Below the pieces are notes generated by a model. That model saw only the letters and a list, made by a program, of their open reading frames with translations, was not told where the DNA came from and searched no databases. Made by a program: the position numbers and the translations under genes. Of a DNA stretch of 30,266 bases, positions 5,448 to 14,377 are shown piece after piece; positions within the stretch are counted from its first letter, which is position 1, and each line of letters starts with the position of its first letter. Source of the stretch: Bacteroidales bacterium. GTDB lineage: Bacteria; Bacteroidota; Bacteroidia; Bacteroidales; UBA932. The stretch spans positions 1 to 30,266 of the forward strand of contig JAFXPV010000071.1 of the NCBI GenBank assembly GCA_017527625.1, read 5' to 3'.

Positions 5448-8400
5448 ATGAAGGAATATTATCAGCAGGAGGGACTGTATGACAGCGCGTACGAGCACGA
5501 TGCCTGTGGAATTGGTATGGTCGCCAACATTCACGGCAACAAATCTCACGCGCTGGTGGAATCTGCCCTTAAAGTCCTGGAGAATATGCGGCACCGCGGA
5601 GCAGAAGGTGCAGACGGAAAGACGGGTGACGGTGCCGGCATAATGGTCCAGATTCCTCACGAATTCATATTGCTTAACGGCATCCCGGTCCCTGAAAAGG
5701 GCCATTACGGCACGGGCCTGGTCTTTATGCCCAAGGACGAGAAGGCTCAGAATGCAATACTTGCCACGATGATTGAAGCAGTCGAGGCGGAAGGGTTGTC
5801 ACTGATGCGTGTCAGGGACGTCCCGGTCAATTCTGATTGCCTCGGCGAGACCGCACGTGAGACGGAACCTGCCGTAAAGCAGATATTTATCACAGGGGTG
5901 AGCGGAGATGAACTGGAGGGCTTTGAGCGCAAGTTGTATGTCATACGCAAGAAGATAGAAAACAAGGTCGCAGGAAAAGACTGCTACATTGTTTCGCTGT
6001 CAAGCCGCAGCATAGTCTACAAAGGAATGCTGACAAGTATGCAGCTGCGCGAATATTACCCGGACCTGACAGACGCTTATTTCACTTCAAGCCTGGCGCT
6101 GGTGCATTCCAGGTTTTCGACCAATACTTTTCCGGCCTGGCCTCTGGCCCAGCCGTTCCGTTTCCTGTGCCACAATGGAGAGATAAACACCATACGCGGC
6201 AACCGCAACTGGATGAAGGCACGCGAAAGCGTCTTAAATACCGGACTTCTGGGCGATATCAGCGGGTTGCGACCCATAATACAGCCCGATATGAGCGACT
6301 CGGCGTCGCTCGATAACGCCCTGGAGTTCTTCGTGATGTCCGGACTTTCGCTTCCCCACGCAATGGCTCTGCTTGTGCCCGAGTCATTCAACGACAAGAA
6401 TCCCATCAGTGACGAACTGAAGGCATTTTATGAATATCACTCAATCCTGATGGAACCTTGGGACGGTCCTGCCGCACTTCTGTTCTCTGACGGACGATAT
6501 GCGGGAGGTATGCTCGACCGTAACGGTCTTCGTCCCGCCCGCTACCTGATAACATCGGGCGGTGATATGGTGGTTGCCTCAGAAGTAGGAGTGCTGGATC
6601 TCGATCCTGCCGAGATAACGCAGAAAGGCCGTCTCGAACCCGGAAAGATATTGCTTGTCGATACGCAGGAAGGCAAGGTCTATTATGACGGAGAACTCAA
6701 GGCCCAGCTCGCTGCCGAGCATCCATACAAGGCCTGGCTGGCCGACAACCGAATCCAGCTCGAGAACCTCAAGAGCGGCCGTAAGGTGGAAAACTCGGTG
6801 GAAGGCTACGCCGGCAAGCTGATATCCTTCGGCTTTGCACAGGAAGATATCGACAAGACCCTGATCCCTATGGCAGTGAATGGTTCGGAGCCTGTGGCTT
6901 CGATGGGCAACGACACCCCGCTGGCAGTAATATCGGATCGTCCGCAGATATTCTTCAACTATTTCCGCCAGCAGTTCGCACAGGTCACAAACCCTGCAAT
7001 CGACCCCATCCGCGAGGAACTGGTGATGTCCCTTACCGAATACATAGGCTGCGTGGGCAACGGCATCCTGACTCCTGACGAAAGCAACTGCAAGATGGTG
7101 CGGCTTCCGCATCCCATCCTGAACAACACCCAGCTCGATATACTCTGCAATATCCGCTACAAAGGCTTCTATACTGTCAAACTGAACATTTCCTTCGAAG
7201 CCGCAAGAGGTGCAGAGGGACTTCGTGACGCATTGGACGATCTCTGCCGCAGGGCGGAAAAGAGCGTGGACGAGGGCATCAACTACATCATTCTGTCAGA
7301 CCGTGACATAGAACCCGGCCGCGCCGCCATTCCCAGCCTGCTGGCAGTCTCGGCAGTACACCATTTTCTGATTTCTGTCGGAAAAAGGGTGCAGACGGCA
7401 CTGATTGTGGAGAGCGGCGAAATCCGCGAGGTGATGCACGCCGCGCTGCTGCTAGGCTACGGTGCATCAGCCATCAACCCTTATATGACTTTCGCAGTGC
7501 TGGACGACCTGGTGAAGAACCACATCATCCAGGAAGACTACAAGACAGCCGAGCACAACTACATAAAGGCGGTCTGCAAGGGTCTCTACAAGATAATGTC
7601 CAAGATGGGCATATCCACCATCCGTTCTTATCGCGGTGCAATGATCTTTGAAAGCATCGGTCTGGGAGAGTCCCTGCTGCATAGCTATTTCGGCACCGAC
7701 GTGTCGACGGTGGGAGGCATCGGCCTCAAGGAGGTCGCTGCAGATGCAGTGCGCCTGATGGAAGCCGGCCAGAAGGCCGGAGCGGATTCTCTGCTGCCCA
7801 ACACCGGCCTGTTCGCTTACCGCAAGGACGGCATCCAGCACGCCTGGAATCCTGAGACTATTGCTACCCTGCAGATAGCGACCCGCACAGGCGACTACAA
7901 GAAATATAAAGAGTTCGTCAACTATGTCGACAACAAGCCGCAACCCGCGTTCCTGCGCGACTTTATGGATTTCAGGAAGGCTGCGAAACCTCTGCCGATA
8001 GAGGTGGTCGAACCCGAGGAAAGCATAGTGAAGCACTTCGTGACGGCAGCTATGTCGTTCGGAGCAATTTCGATTGAAGCTCACGAGGCCATCGCACTGG
8101 CAATGAACAAGCTCGGCGCCCGCAGCAACACCGGTGAGGGCGGCGAGGACAACGCCCGCTATCACAGCGAGGTGGACGGAATATCTCTGAGCTCGAAGAC
8201 CAAGCAGATAGCTTCCGGCCGTTTCGGCGTGACCGCAGAATATCTCGTCAATGCCCAGGAGATTCAGATCAAGGTGGCCCAGGGAGCAAAACCCGGTGAA
8301 GGCGGTCAGCTCCCGGGCTTCAAGGTTGACAAGATCATCGCCAAGACCCGCAACTCGATCCCGGGAATCTCGCTGATCTCTCCTCCGCCTCATCACGACA

Positions 8401-9932
8401 TCTATTCTATCGAGGACCTCTCGCAGCTCATCTTTGACCTGAAGAACGTCAATCCGAAGGCCGCGGTCAGCGTGAAGCTGGTGGCTGAGAGCGGAGTGGG
8501 TACGGTGGCGGCCGGAGTGGCCAAGGCCAATGCCGACATCATCGTCATATCAGGCGCCGAGGGTGGAACAGGAGCATCTCCGGTATCGTCTATGCGCTTC
8601 GCCGGCATCTCTCCCGAAATCGGGCTGGCGGAAGCACAACAGACTCTCGCCCTGAACGGTCTTCGCGGCAAGGTACGCCTTCAGACGGACGGACAGATCA
8701 AGGACGGACGGGACGTCATCCTGATGGCCCTGCTGGGAGCCGACGAGTTCGGCTTCGGCACTCTGCCTCTGATTGTGCTTGGCTGCGTGATGATGCGCAA
8801 GTGCAATACCAACACCTGCCCGGTCGGAGTGGCCACCCAGGATCCCGAACTGCGCAAGCGATTCCGCGGCCGCTACGAATACATCGTGAACTATTTCACC
8901 TTCCTTGCAAGGGAGGTGCGTGAATATCTCGCAGAAATGGGTTTCCGTAAGCTGGACGACATCATCGGGCGCACCGACCTGGTGGAGATGAAGCCTCTGC
9001 CGGCTGGCTCAAAGCAGTCTACCCTCGATTTCAGCAGGCTTCTTCACCGTGTAGATAGCCACGACCTGCACTGGGACGGAAGACCTTTCACCGCAGTTGG
9101 CAGCGTCAAGGACCGCGAGATAATCGCAGCTTCACAAGCCGCTCTCGAAAGCGGCAGGGAAGTCAACCTGAATCTCGACATCCACAACACCGACCGCGCC
9201 TGCTGCACTATGCTTTCGGGTATGATAGCGGAGAAATACGGCGCCGACGGTCTGCCGGATTCTACGATAAACATCTATTTCAAAGGATCGGCCGGCCAGT
9301 CGTTTGGCGCTTTTCTCGCAAAAGGTGTGAACCTTAAGCTTGAAGGCGAGACCAACGACTATTTCGGCAAAGGACTGTCCGGCGGAAGGATAGCGATAAT
9401 GCCTCCTATGCGCAGTACATATGTAGCCGAGAAGAATATGATCGCTGGCAATACCGGTCTCTATGGAGCCACTGCAGGCGAAATGTATATCAACGGCTGC
9501 GTGGGCGAGCGTTTCGCCGTCCGCAACTCGGGCGCCATCGCCGTCGTCGAAGGCGCCGGGGACCACTGCTGCGAGTATATGACCGGCGGAAGGGTGGTAG
9601 TGCTTGGCTCGACCGGCCGCAACTTCGCAGCAGGTATGAGCGGCGGTATCGCCTATGTATGGGATCCCGTTCACAAGTTCGACTATTTCTGCAATATGGA
9701 TATGGTCGAGCTCAGCCTCATCGAAGAGTCCGGCTACCGCAACGAGCTGCACGACCTCATCCGTCGCCACTGGCTCTATTCAGGCTCTAAGCTGGCGCGC
9801 ACTATGCTCGACGACTGGAATCACTATGCCGGCGAATTCATACAGGTTATCCCTATTGAATACAAGAGGGTTTTGAAGGAAGAACAGTTGCGCAAGTTGC
9901 AGGATAAACTTGCCGAAATTAAAGCAGAATGA
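5448..9932 (+). CDS. gltB: Glutamate synthase, large (alpha) subunit
   Basis: A 1494-residue subunit that hydrolyses glutamine and adds the ammonia to 2-oxoglutarate. A 19-residue propeptide precedes Cys20 (HDACGIGMV), which becomes the N-terminal nucleophile of the class II glutaminase domain (to about residue 420). The central linker domain (about 450-740), the FMN-binding synthase domain (about 770-1200) and the C-terminal GXGXG beta-helix domain (about 1240-1440) follow in the usual order. The [3Fe-4S] cysteines are Cys1113, Cys1119 and Cys1124 in CVMMRKCNTNTCPVG. Length and layout are normal for bacterial GltB. It is followed 4 nt later by gltD, its redox partner. Confidence 0.97.
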   Translation: MKEYYQQEGLYDSAYEHDACGIGMVANIHGNKSHALVESALKVLENMRHRGAEGADGKTGDGAGIMVQIPHEFILLNGIPVPEKGHYGTGLVFMPKDEKAQNAILATMIEAVEAEGLSLMRVRDVPVNSDCLGETARETEPAVKQIFITGVSGDELEGFERKLYVIRKKIENKVAGKDCYIVSLSSRSIVYKGMLTSMQLREYYPDLTDAYFTSSLALVHSRFSTNTFPAWPLAQPFRFLCHNGEINTIRGNRNWMKARESVLNTGLLGDISGLRPIIQPDMSDSASLDNALEFFVMSGLSLPHAMALLVPESFNDKNPISDELKAFYEYHSILMEPWDGPAALLFSDGRYAGGMLDRNGLRPARYLITSGGDMVVASEVGVLDLDPAEITQKGRLEPGKILLVDTQEGKVYYDGELKAQLAAEHPYKAWLADNRIQLENLKSGRKVENSVEGYAGKLISFGFAQEDIDKTLIPMAVNGSEPVASMGNDTPLAVISDRPQIFFNYFRQQFAQVTNPAIDPIREELVMSLTEYIGCVGNGILTPDESNCKMVRLPHPILNNTQLDILCNIRYKGFYTVKLNISFEAARGAEGLRDALDDLCRRAEKSVDEGINYIILSDRDIEPGRAAIPSLLAVSAVHHFLISVGKRVQTALIVESGEIREVMHAALLLGYGASAINPYMTFAVLDDLVKNHIIQEDYKTAEHNYIKAVCKGLYKIMSKMGISTIRSYRGAMIFESIGLGESLLHSYFGTDVSTVGGIGLKEVAADAVRLMEAGQKAGADSLLPNTGLFAYRKDGIQHAWNPETIATLQIATRTGDYKKYKEFVNYVDNKPQPAFLRDFMDFRKAAKPLPIEVVEPEESIVKHFVTAAMSFGAISIEAHEAIALAMNKLGARSNTGEGGEDNARYHSEVDGISLSSKTKQIASGRFGVTAEYLVNAQEIQIKVAQGAKPGEGGQLPGFKVDKIIAKTRNSIPGISLISPPPHHDIYSIEDLSQLIFDLKNVNPKAAVSVKLVAESGVGTVAAGVAKANADIIVISGAEGGTGASPVSSMRFAGISPEIGLAEAQQTLALNGLRGKVRLQTDGQIKDGRDVILMALLGADEFGFGTLPLIVLGCVMMRKCNTNTCPVGVATQDPELRKRFRGRYEYIVNYFTFLAREVREYLAEMGFRKLDDIIGRTDLVEMKPLPAGSKQSTLDFSRLLHRVDSHDLHWDGRPFTAVGSVKDREIIAASQAALESGREVNLNLDIHNTDRACCTMLSGMIAEKYGADGLPDSTINIYFKGSAGQSFGAFLAKGVNLKLEGETNDYFGKGLSGGRIAIMPPMRSTYVAEKNMIAGNTGLYGATAGEMYINGCVGERFAVRNSGAIAVVEGAGDHCCEYMTGGRVVVLGSTGRNFAAGMSGGIAYVWDPVHKFDYFCNMDMVELSLIEESGYRNELHDLIRRHWLYSGSKLARTMLDDWNHYAGEFIQVIPIEYKRVLKEEQLRKLQDKLAEIKAE

Positions 9933-9936
9933 CGTT

Positions 9937-11280
9937 ATGGGAAATCCTAAAGCATTTATGAGTGTGCCTCGCATAGAGGCTGGCTACAGGGCCGTAGAAG
10001 ACCGCATCCGCGATTATGGAGAGGTTGAGCAGACCCTCAATTCAAGGGACCGTCAGCTGCAGGCATCCCGCTGTATGGACTGCGGAGTGCCGTTCTGCCA
10101 CTGGGCCTGCCCCCTTGGCAACAAACAGCCTGAATGGCAGGATGCCCTCTACAGAGGCGAATGGGAGAAGGCCTACAAGATACTCTCTCTAACAAACGAT
10201 TTTCCGGAGTTCACCGGCCGCATCTGTCCCGCACTCTGCGAGAAGAGCTGCGTTTTGAATCTTACCATCTCAGAGCCGGTGACCTGCCGGGAGAACGAAT
10301 GTGCCATAATCGAAAGGGCGTTCCTCGAAGGATACGTGCCTGTCAACGAGTATGCGCGCAACGGGATGAAGGTGGCAGTCATAGGAGCCGGTCCTTCTGG
10401 ATTGTCAGTCGCAAGCCAGTTGAACAAGATGGGATATGAGGTGACAGTCTACGACAAGAATGAGGCGGCAGGCGGCTTGCTGCGCTTCGGCATTCCCAAC
10501 TTCAAACTCAACAAGTCCGTAATAGACAGGCGCATAAAACTGATGGAAGCCGAAGGCATCAAATTCCTCTACGGCCATACCGTTGAAGAAGACAAGCTTC
10601 CGGAAGGTTACGACGCATATGCCATCTGCACCGGTACTCCGACTGCCCGCGACCTGAAGATTGAAGGCCGTGAACTGAAGGGCGTCTATTTCGCCCTGGA
10701 ACTGCTGGGACAGCAGAACCGCGTGCTGGCCGGGCAACAGTTCAGCGACGAAGAACGAGTCAGCGCCAAAGGAAAGAAGGTGCTTGTAATCGGAGGTGGC
10801 GACACAGGGTCCGACTGCATAGGCACTGTCATCCGCCAGGGTGCAACTTCCGTCTGCCAGATAGAGATTATGCAGGAGCCTCCCGAGGGCTATAACCCGG
10901 CAACGCCGTGGCCGATGTGGCCCAACATCAAAAGGACCAGTTCATCGCACCACGAAGGTTGTACCCGCCGCTGGCTGCTGAATTCCAACAAGTTTATAGG
11001 CAAGGACGGCAAGTTGACCGGCGTTGAGGTTGAAGGTGTGATATGGGAGCCGAACCCGGCCGGCGGTCGTCCGTTGATGAAACTCGACGGCAACAAAGAG
11101 GTAATAGAATGCGATATGGCCCTGCTGGCGATGGGCTTCCTCAAGCCGGAGCACAAGCCTCTCGCCGATAACGTCTTCCTGGCGGGAGACGCCGCCAGCG
11201 GTGCCAGCCTCGTAGTGCGTGCCCTGGCTTCGGGCAGGAAAACAGCATCACAGATTGATACTTACCTTAAGAGCAGGTAG
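9937..11280 (+). CDS. gltD: Glutamate synthase, small (beta) subunit
   Basis: A 447-residue flavoprotein that passes electrons from NAD(P)H to the large subunit. The N-terminal Fe-S region has Cys46, 49, 54 and 58 (RCMDCGVPFCHWACP) and Cys97, 101 and 105. The FAD motif GAGPSG is at residues 150-155 and the pyridine-nucleotide motif GGGDTG at 286-291. The start at 9937 (MGNPKAF) matches the family N-terminus; an upstream ATG at 9910 would lie inside gltB and add nine unrelated residues. The gene ends 2 nt before asnB. Subunit length and motifs are complete. Confidence 0.96.
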   Translation: MGNPKAFMSVPRIEAGYRAVEDRIRDYGEVEQTLNSRDRQLQASRCMDCGVPFCHWACPLGNKQPEWQDALYRGEWEKAYKILSLTNDFPEFTGRICPALCEKSCVLNLTISEPVTCRENECAIIERAFLEGYVPVNEYARNGMKVAVIGAGPSGLSVASQLNKMGYEVTVYDKNEAAGGLLRFGIPNFKLNKSVIDRRIKLMEAEGIKFLYGHTVEEDKLPEGYDAYAICTGTPTARDLKIEGRELKGVYFALELLGQQNRVLAGQQFSDEERVSAKGKKVLVIGGGDTGSDCIGTVIRQGATSVCQIEIMQEPPEGYNPATPWPMWPNIKRTSSSHHEGCTRRWLLNSNKFIGKDGKLTGVEVEGVIWEPNPAGGRPLMKLDGNKEVIECDMALLAMGFLKPEHKPLADNVFLAGDAASGASLVVRALASGRKTASQIDTYLKSR

Positions 11281-11282
11281 CT

Positions 11283-12950
11283 ATGTGTGGAATTACAGCG
11301 ATATTCAATGTAAAGGAACAGACTCCGGAACTCAGGGATAAAGCCTTAGAGATGTCCCGCAGGCTTCGCCACAGGGGCCCGGACTGGAGCGGTATTTATT
11401 GCGGCGGAAGCTGCATTATGACTCACGAGCGACTCTCCATCGTCGATCCGCAGTCCGGGCGGCAGCCACTGTTTTCCCCGGACCGCAAGCAGGTGCTCGC
11501 AGTGAACGGTGAGATATACAACCATCAGGCTATCCGGGAACAACTCAAGGATGAATATGAATTCCAGACCGGCAGTGACTGCGAAGTGATCCTTGCCCTG
11601 TACCTCAAGAAAGGCATAGACTTCCTTGAGGACATCAGCGGCATTTTCGCCTTTGCGCTTTATGACGAGACTGACGATTCTTTCCTGATTGCCCGCGACC
11701 CCATAGGCGTAGAGTCACTCTACATCGGTTCTGACGCAGCAGGGATGGTCTATGTGGCCAGCGAACTGAAAGCTCTCGAAGGGCAGTGCGACACCTACCG
11801 TCCGTTCCCTCCGGGATACTGCTACAGCAGCAAGGAAGGACAGATGAGGCGTTGGTACAAGCGGGATTGGATGGAATACGATGCCGTAAAGGATAATCCT
11901 GTAGACATAGATGACCTGAGGGTATCTCTTCTGTCGGCAGTGAAACGCCAGATGATGAGCGACGTGCCTTATGGTGTGCTGCTCTCCGGCGGTCTTGACA
12001 GTTCGATAATATCCGCAATCGCAAAGAAATACTCCCGCAAACGTATAGAGACAGACGACGCCCACGATGCGTGGTGGCCCCAACTGCATTCATTCGCCAT
12101 CGGTCTCAAGGGAGCTCCGGACCTGGAGAGAGCCAGGGAGGTGGCGCAATACATCGGCACTGTCCATCACGAGATAAACTATACCGTGCAGGAAGGTCTC
12201 GATGTTCTCAAGGATGTAATCTATCATATTGAGACCTATGATATCACGACAGTACGTGCCAGCACCCCGATGTTCCTGCTGGCTAGGGTGATCAAGAGTA
12301 TGGGCATCAAGATGGTCCTGAGCGGAGAAGGTGCCGACGAAGTGTTCGGCGGCTATCTGTACTTCCACAAGGCTCCGGATGCCAGGGCGTTTCACGAAGA
12401 AACTGTCCGCAAACTGGGGAAACTGCATCTGTATGACTGCCTGAGGGCCAACAAGTCGCTGATGGCCTGGGGAGTCGAGGGCAGGGTGCCTTTCCTTGAC
12501 AAGGAATTTCTCGACGTGGCGATGAGGCTCGACCCGAAGGCGAAGATGTGCCCTGGAGAAGTCATCGAAAAGCGGATACTCAGGGATGCCTTTGCCGATA
12601 TGCTGCCGGAAAGCATACTGTGGCGTCAGAAGGAACAGTTCTCAGACGGAGTAGGTTATTCCTGGATTGACAGCCTGAAAGCCCTTGTCGAGACGCAGGT
12701 CTCAGACGACCAGATGGCGGCAGCTGCCGAGCGTTTCCCCATAAACCCTCCCAGAAATAAAGAAGAATACTATTATCGGAGTATATTTGCGGCGCATTTC
12801 CCGAGTGATTCAGCGGCGAGGTCTGTCCCGAGCGTCCCGAGCGTGGCCTGCTCTACGGCCGAAGCCCTGAAGTGGGATGCAGCATTCGTCGGCAGGAACG
12901 ACCCCAGCGGACGTGCAGTACAGATGCACAATGCAGCCTATAGACGCTGA
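11283..12950 (+). CDS. asnB: Asparagine synthetase B (glutamine-hydrolysing)
   Basis: A 555-residue enzyme, close to E. coli AsnB in length. It makes asparagine from aspartate, ATP and glutamine. Cys2 (MCGITAIFN) is the nucleophile of the N-terminal glutaminase domain (about 1-200). The synthetase domain carries the PP-loop SGGLDSS at 235-241 and SGEGADEVFGGY near 348-359. The C-terminal tail ending in DPSGRAVQMHNAAY is the usual one. A small in-frame 9-bp tandem repeat gives VPSVPS near the C-terminus. Its stop and the purF start share one base (TGATG), which favours coupled translation. Confidence 0.96.
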   Translation: MCGITAIFNVKEQTPELRDKALEMSRRLRHRGPDWSGIYCGGSCIMTHERLSIVDPQSGRQPLFSPDRKQVLAVNGEIYNHQAIREQLKDEYEFQTGSDCEVILALYLKKGIDFLEDISGIFAFALYDETDDSFLIARDPIGVESLYIGSDAAGMVYVASELKALEGQCDTYRPFPPGYCYSSKEGQMRRWYKRDWMEYDAVKDNPVDIDDLRVSLLSAVKRQMMSDVPYGVLLSGGLDSSIISAIAKKYSRKRIETDDAHDAWWPQLHSFAIGLKGAPDLERAREVAQYIGTVHHEINYTVQEGLDVLKDVIYHIETYDITTVRASTPMFLLARVIKSMGIKMVLSGEGADEVFGGYLYFHKAPDARAFHEETVRKLGKLHLYDCLRANKSLMAWGVEGRVPFLDKEFLDVAMRLDPKAKMCPGEVIEKRILRDAFADMLPESILWRQKEQFSDGVGYSWIDSLKALVETQVSDDQMAAAAERFPINPPRNKEEYYYRSIFAAHFPSDSAARSVPSVPSVACSTAEALKWDAAFVGRNDPSGRAVQMHNAAYRR

Positions 12951-14377
12951 TGGAAGACATAAGAGACATATCCTTGCGTGAAGAATGTGGAGTATTCGGG
13001 ATCTTCGGATCTGCGGATGCTGTCGGAATGACCTACTACGGCCTGCATTCTATGCAGCATCGTGGCCAGGAGGGATGCGGAATCGTTACCGCAGATGATT
13101 CGGGCAAGCTGTGCTGCATCAAAGGAGAGGGACTTGTCCACGAAGTTTTCGACGAGGCAAGGATATCAAGGCTGAAAGGCAGTATGGCGATAGGCCACGT
13201 GAGATATGCTACTACAGGGGCCGGTGTCATCGAGAATGTCCAGCCTTTTATGTTCAGACACGGTACAGGCGATTTTGCGCTGGCTCATAACGGCAACCTT
13301 GTGAACTATGCCCAGCTGCGCAGCCGTCTGGAGGACAGCGGAAGTCTTTTCCAGACCTCTTCCGACAGCGAGATACTGGCCCATCTCATCAAGAAAGTTC
13401 CTGACCGGAAGAAGCAGCCCAGGATTTATAATCTCATCGAAGCCCTGCAGCAGATTGAGGGAGCATTCGCCTTCCTTGTTATGACCTCGAACAGAATCTA
13501 CGCTTGCCGCGACAGCAACGGGCTGCGGCCGCTGTCACTGGGTTGTCTGCAGAACGGAGGTTACGTAGTGGCGAGCGAAACCTGCGCATTCGATGTCATC
13601 GGAGCCACTTTCCTAAGGGATGTTGAGCCTGGTGAGATAGTTACCATAGACCGCCACGGGCTGCGGAGCAACTTTTTCTGTGATAAGTGCCGCCACGCGA
13701 TGTGCGCAATGGAATATGTATATTTCTCACGGCCGGACAGCGACATCGAAGGACGCAACGTCCATTCATACCGTAAAGAATCCGGCAAGCTGCTTTTCGA
13801 AGAGGCGCCTGCTGATGCCGACATTGTCGTAGGCGTGCCTGACAGCAGTTTGAGCGCAGCAATGGGATATGCCGAGGCAAGCGGACTGCCATATGAGATG
13901 GGGCTCATCAAGAGCAAATATGTGGGGCGGACTTTCATCGCTCCGTCACAGGAACTCCGGGACAAGGGCGTAAGGATGAAACTGTCCGCGGTGAAAAGTG
14001 TCGTCAAGGATAAAAGAGTGGTCTTGATAGACGATTCCATAGTGAGGGGAACGACTTCAATGCGGATTGTGAGGATGCTGCGGGAGGCCGGGGCTTCGCA
14101 AGTCCACGTCCGCATCGCCAGCGCACCGCTCCGTTTCCCGTGTTTCTATGGAGTTGACATAAAGAGCCGGGATGAGCTCATCAGCGCCCACCACCCGGTC
14201 GATGAAGTAAGGGCGATGATAGGTGCGGATTCGCTCTGCTTCCTGTCAGAAGATGGAATGAAAGCAGCAGGCCGCCTGAGCGACCTCTGTCTTGCTTGTT
14301 TTGATGGTAAATACCCGACAGCCCTTCACGGGGCAAATAACAAGATAATAAAACAAAGCTTATGTGCGGAATTGTAG
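12950..14377 (+). CDS. purF: Amidophosphoribosyltransferase (glutamine PRPP amidotransferase)
   Basis: A 475-residue enzyme for the first committed step of purine synthesis, moving glutamine nitrogen to PRPP. A 12-residue propeptide precedes Cys13 (EECGVFGIFG), as in the Bacillus-type enzyme. Cys252, Cys398, Cys447 and Cys450 correspond well in context and spacing to the four ligands of the [4Fe-4S] cluster in B. subtilis PurF, so this is the iron-sulfur, probably oxygen-sensitive type. The PRPP-binding loop is VVLIDDSIVRGTTS near 360-375. The 3' end overlaps glmS by 16 nt. Confidence 0.95.
   Translation: MEDIRDISLREECGVFGIFGSADAVGMTYYGLHSMQHRGQEGCGIVTADDSGKLCCIKGEGLVHEVFDEARISRLKGSMAIGHVRYATTGAGVIENVQPFMFRHGTGDFALAHNGNLVNYAQLRSRLEDSGSLFQTSSDSEILAHLIKKVPDRKKQPRIYNLIEALQQIEGAFAFLVMTSNRIYACRDSNGLRPLSLGCLQNGGYVVASETCAFDVIGATFLRDVEPGEIVTIDRHGLRSNFFCDKCRHAMCAMEYVYFSRPDSDIEGRNVHSYRKESGKLLFEEAPADADIVVGVPDSSLSAAMGYAEASGLPYEMGLIKSKYVGRTFIAPSQELRDKGVRMKLSAVKSVVKDKRVVLIDDSIVRGTTSMRIVRMLREAGASQVHVRIASAPLRFPCFYGVDIKSRDELISAHHPVDEVRAMIGADSLCFLSEDGMKAAGRLSDLCLACFDGKYPTALHGANNKIIKQSLCAEL

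Noticed and set aside
7467..8396. Long minus-strand open frame of 309 residues inside gltB
   Set aside because: It is antisense to the conserved FMN domain region of glutamate synthase; its translation is rich in His/Leu/Val in a way typical of antisense shadows.
12825..12842. GTCCCGAGC tandem duplication near the end of asnB
   Set aside because: It is in frame, adds only a VPSVPS stretch in a tail that is naturally variable, and leaves the conserved C-terminus intact.
14300..14361. Possible glmS ribozyme upstream of glmS
   Set aside because: The region is purF coding sequence with no space for the ribozyme, which is known mainly from Firmicutes.
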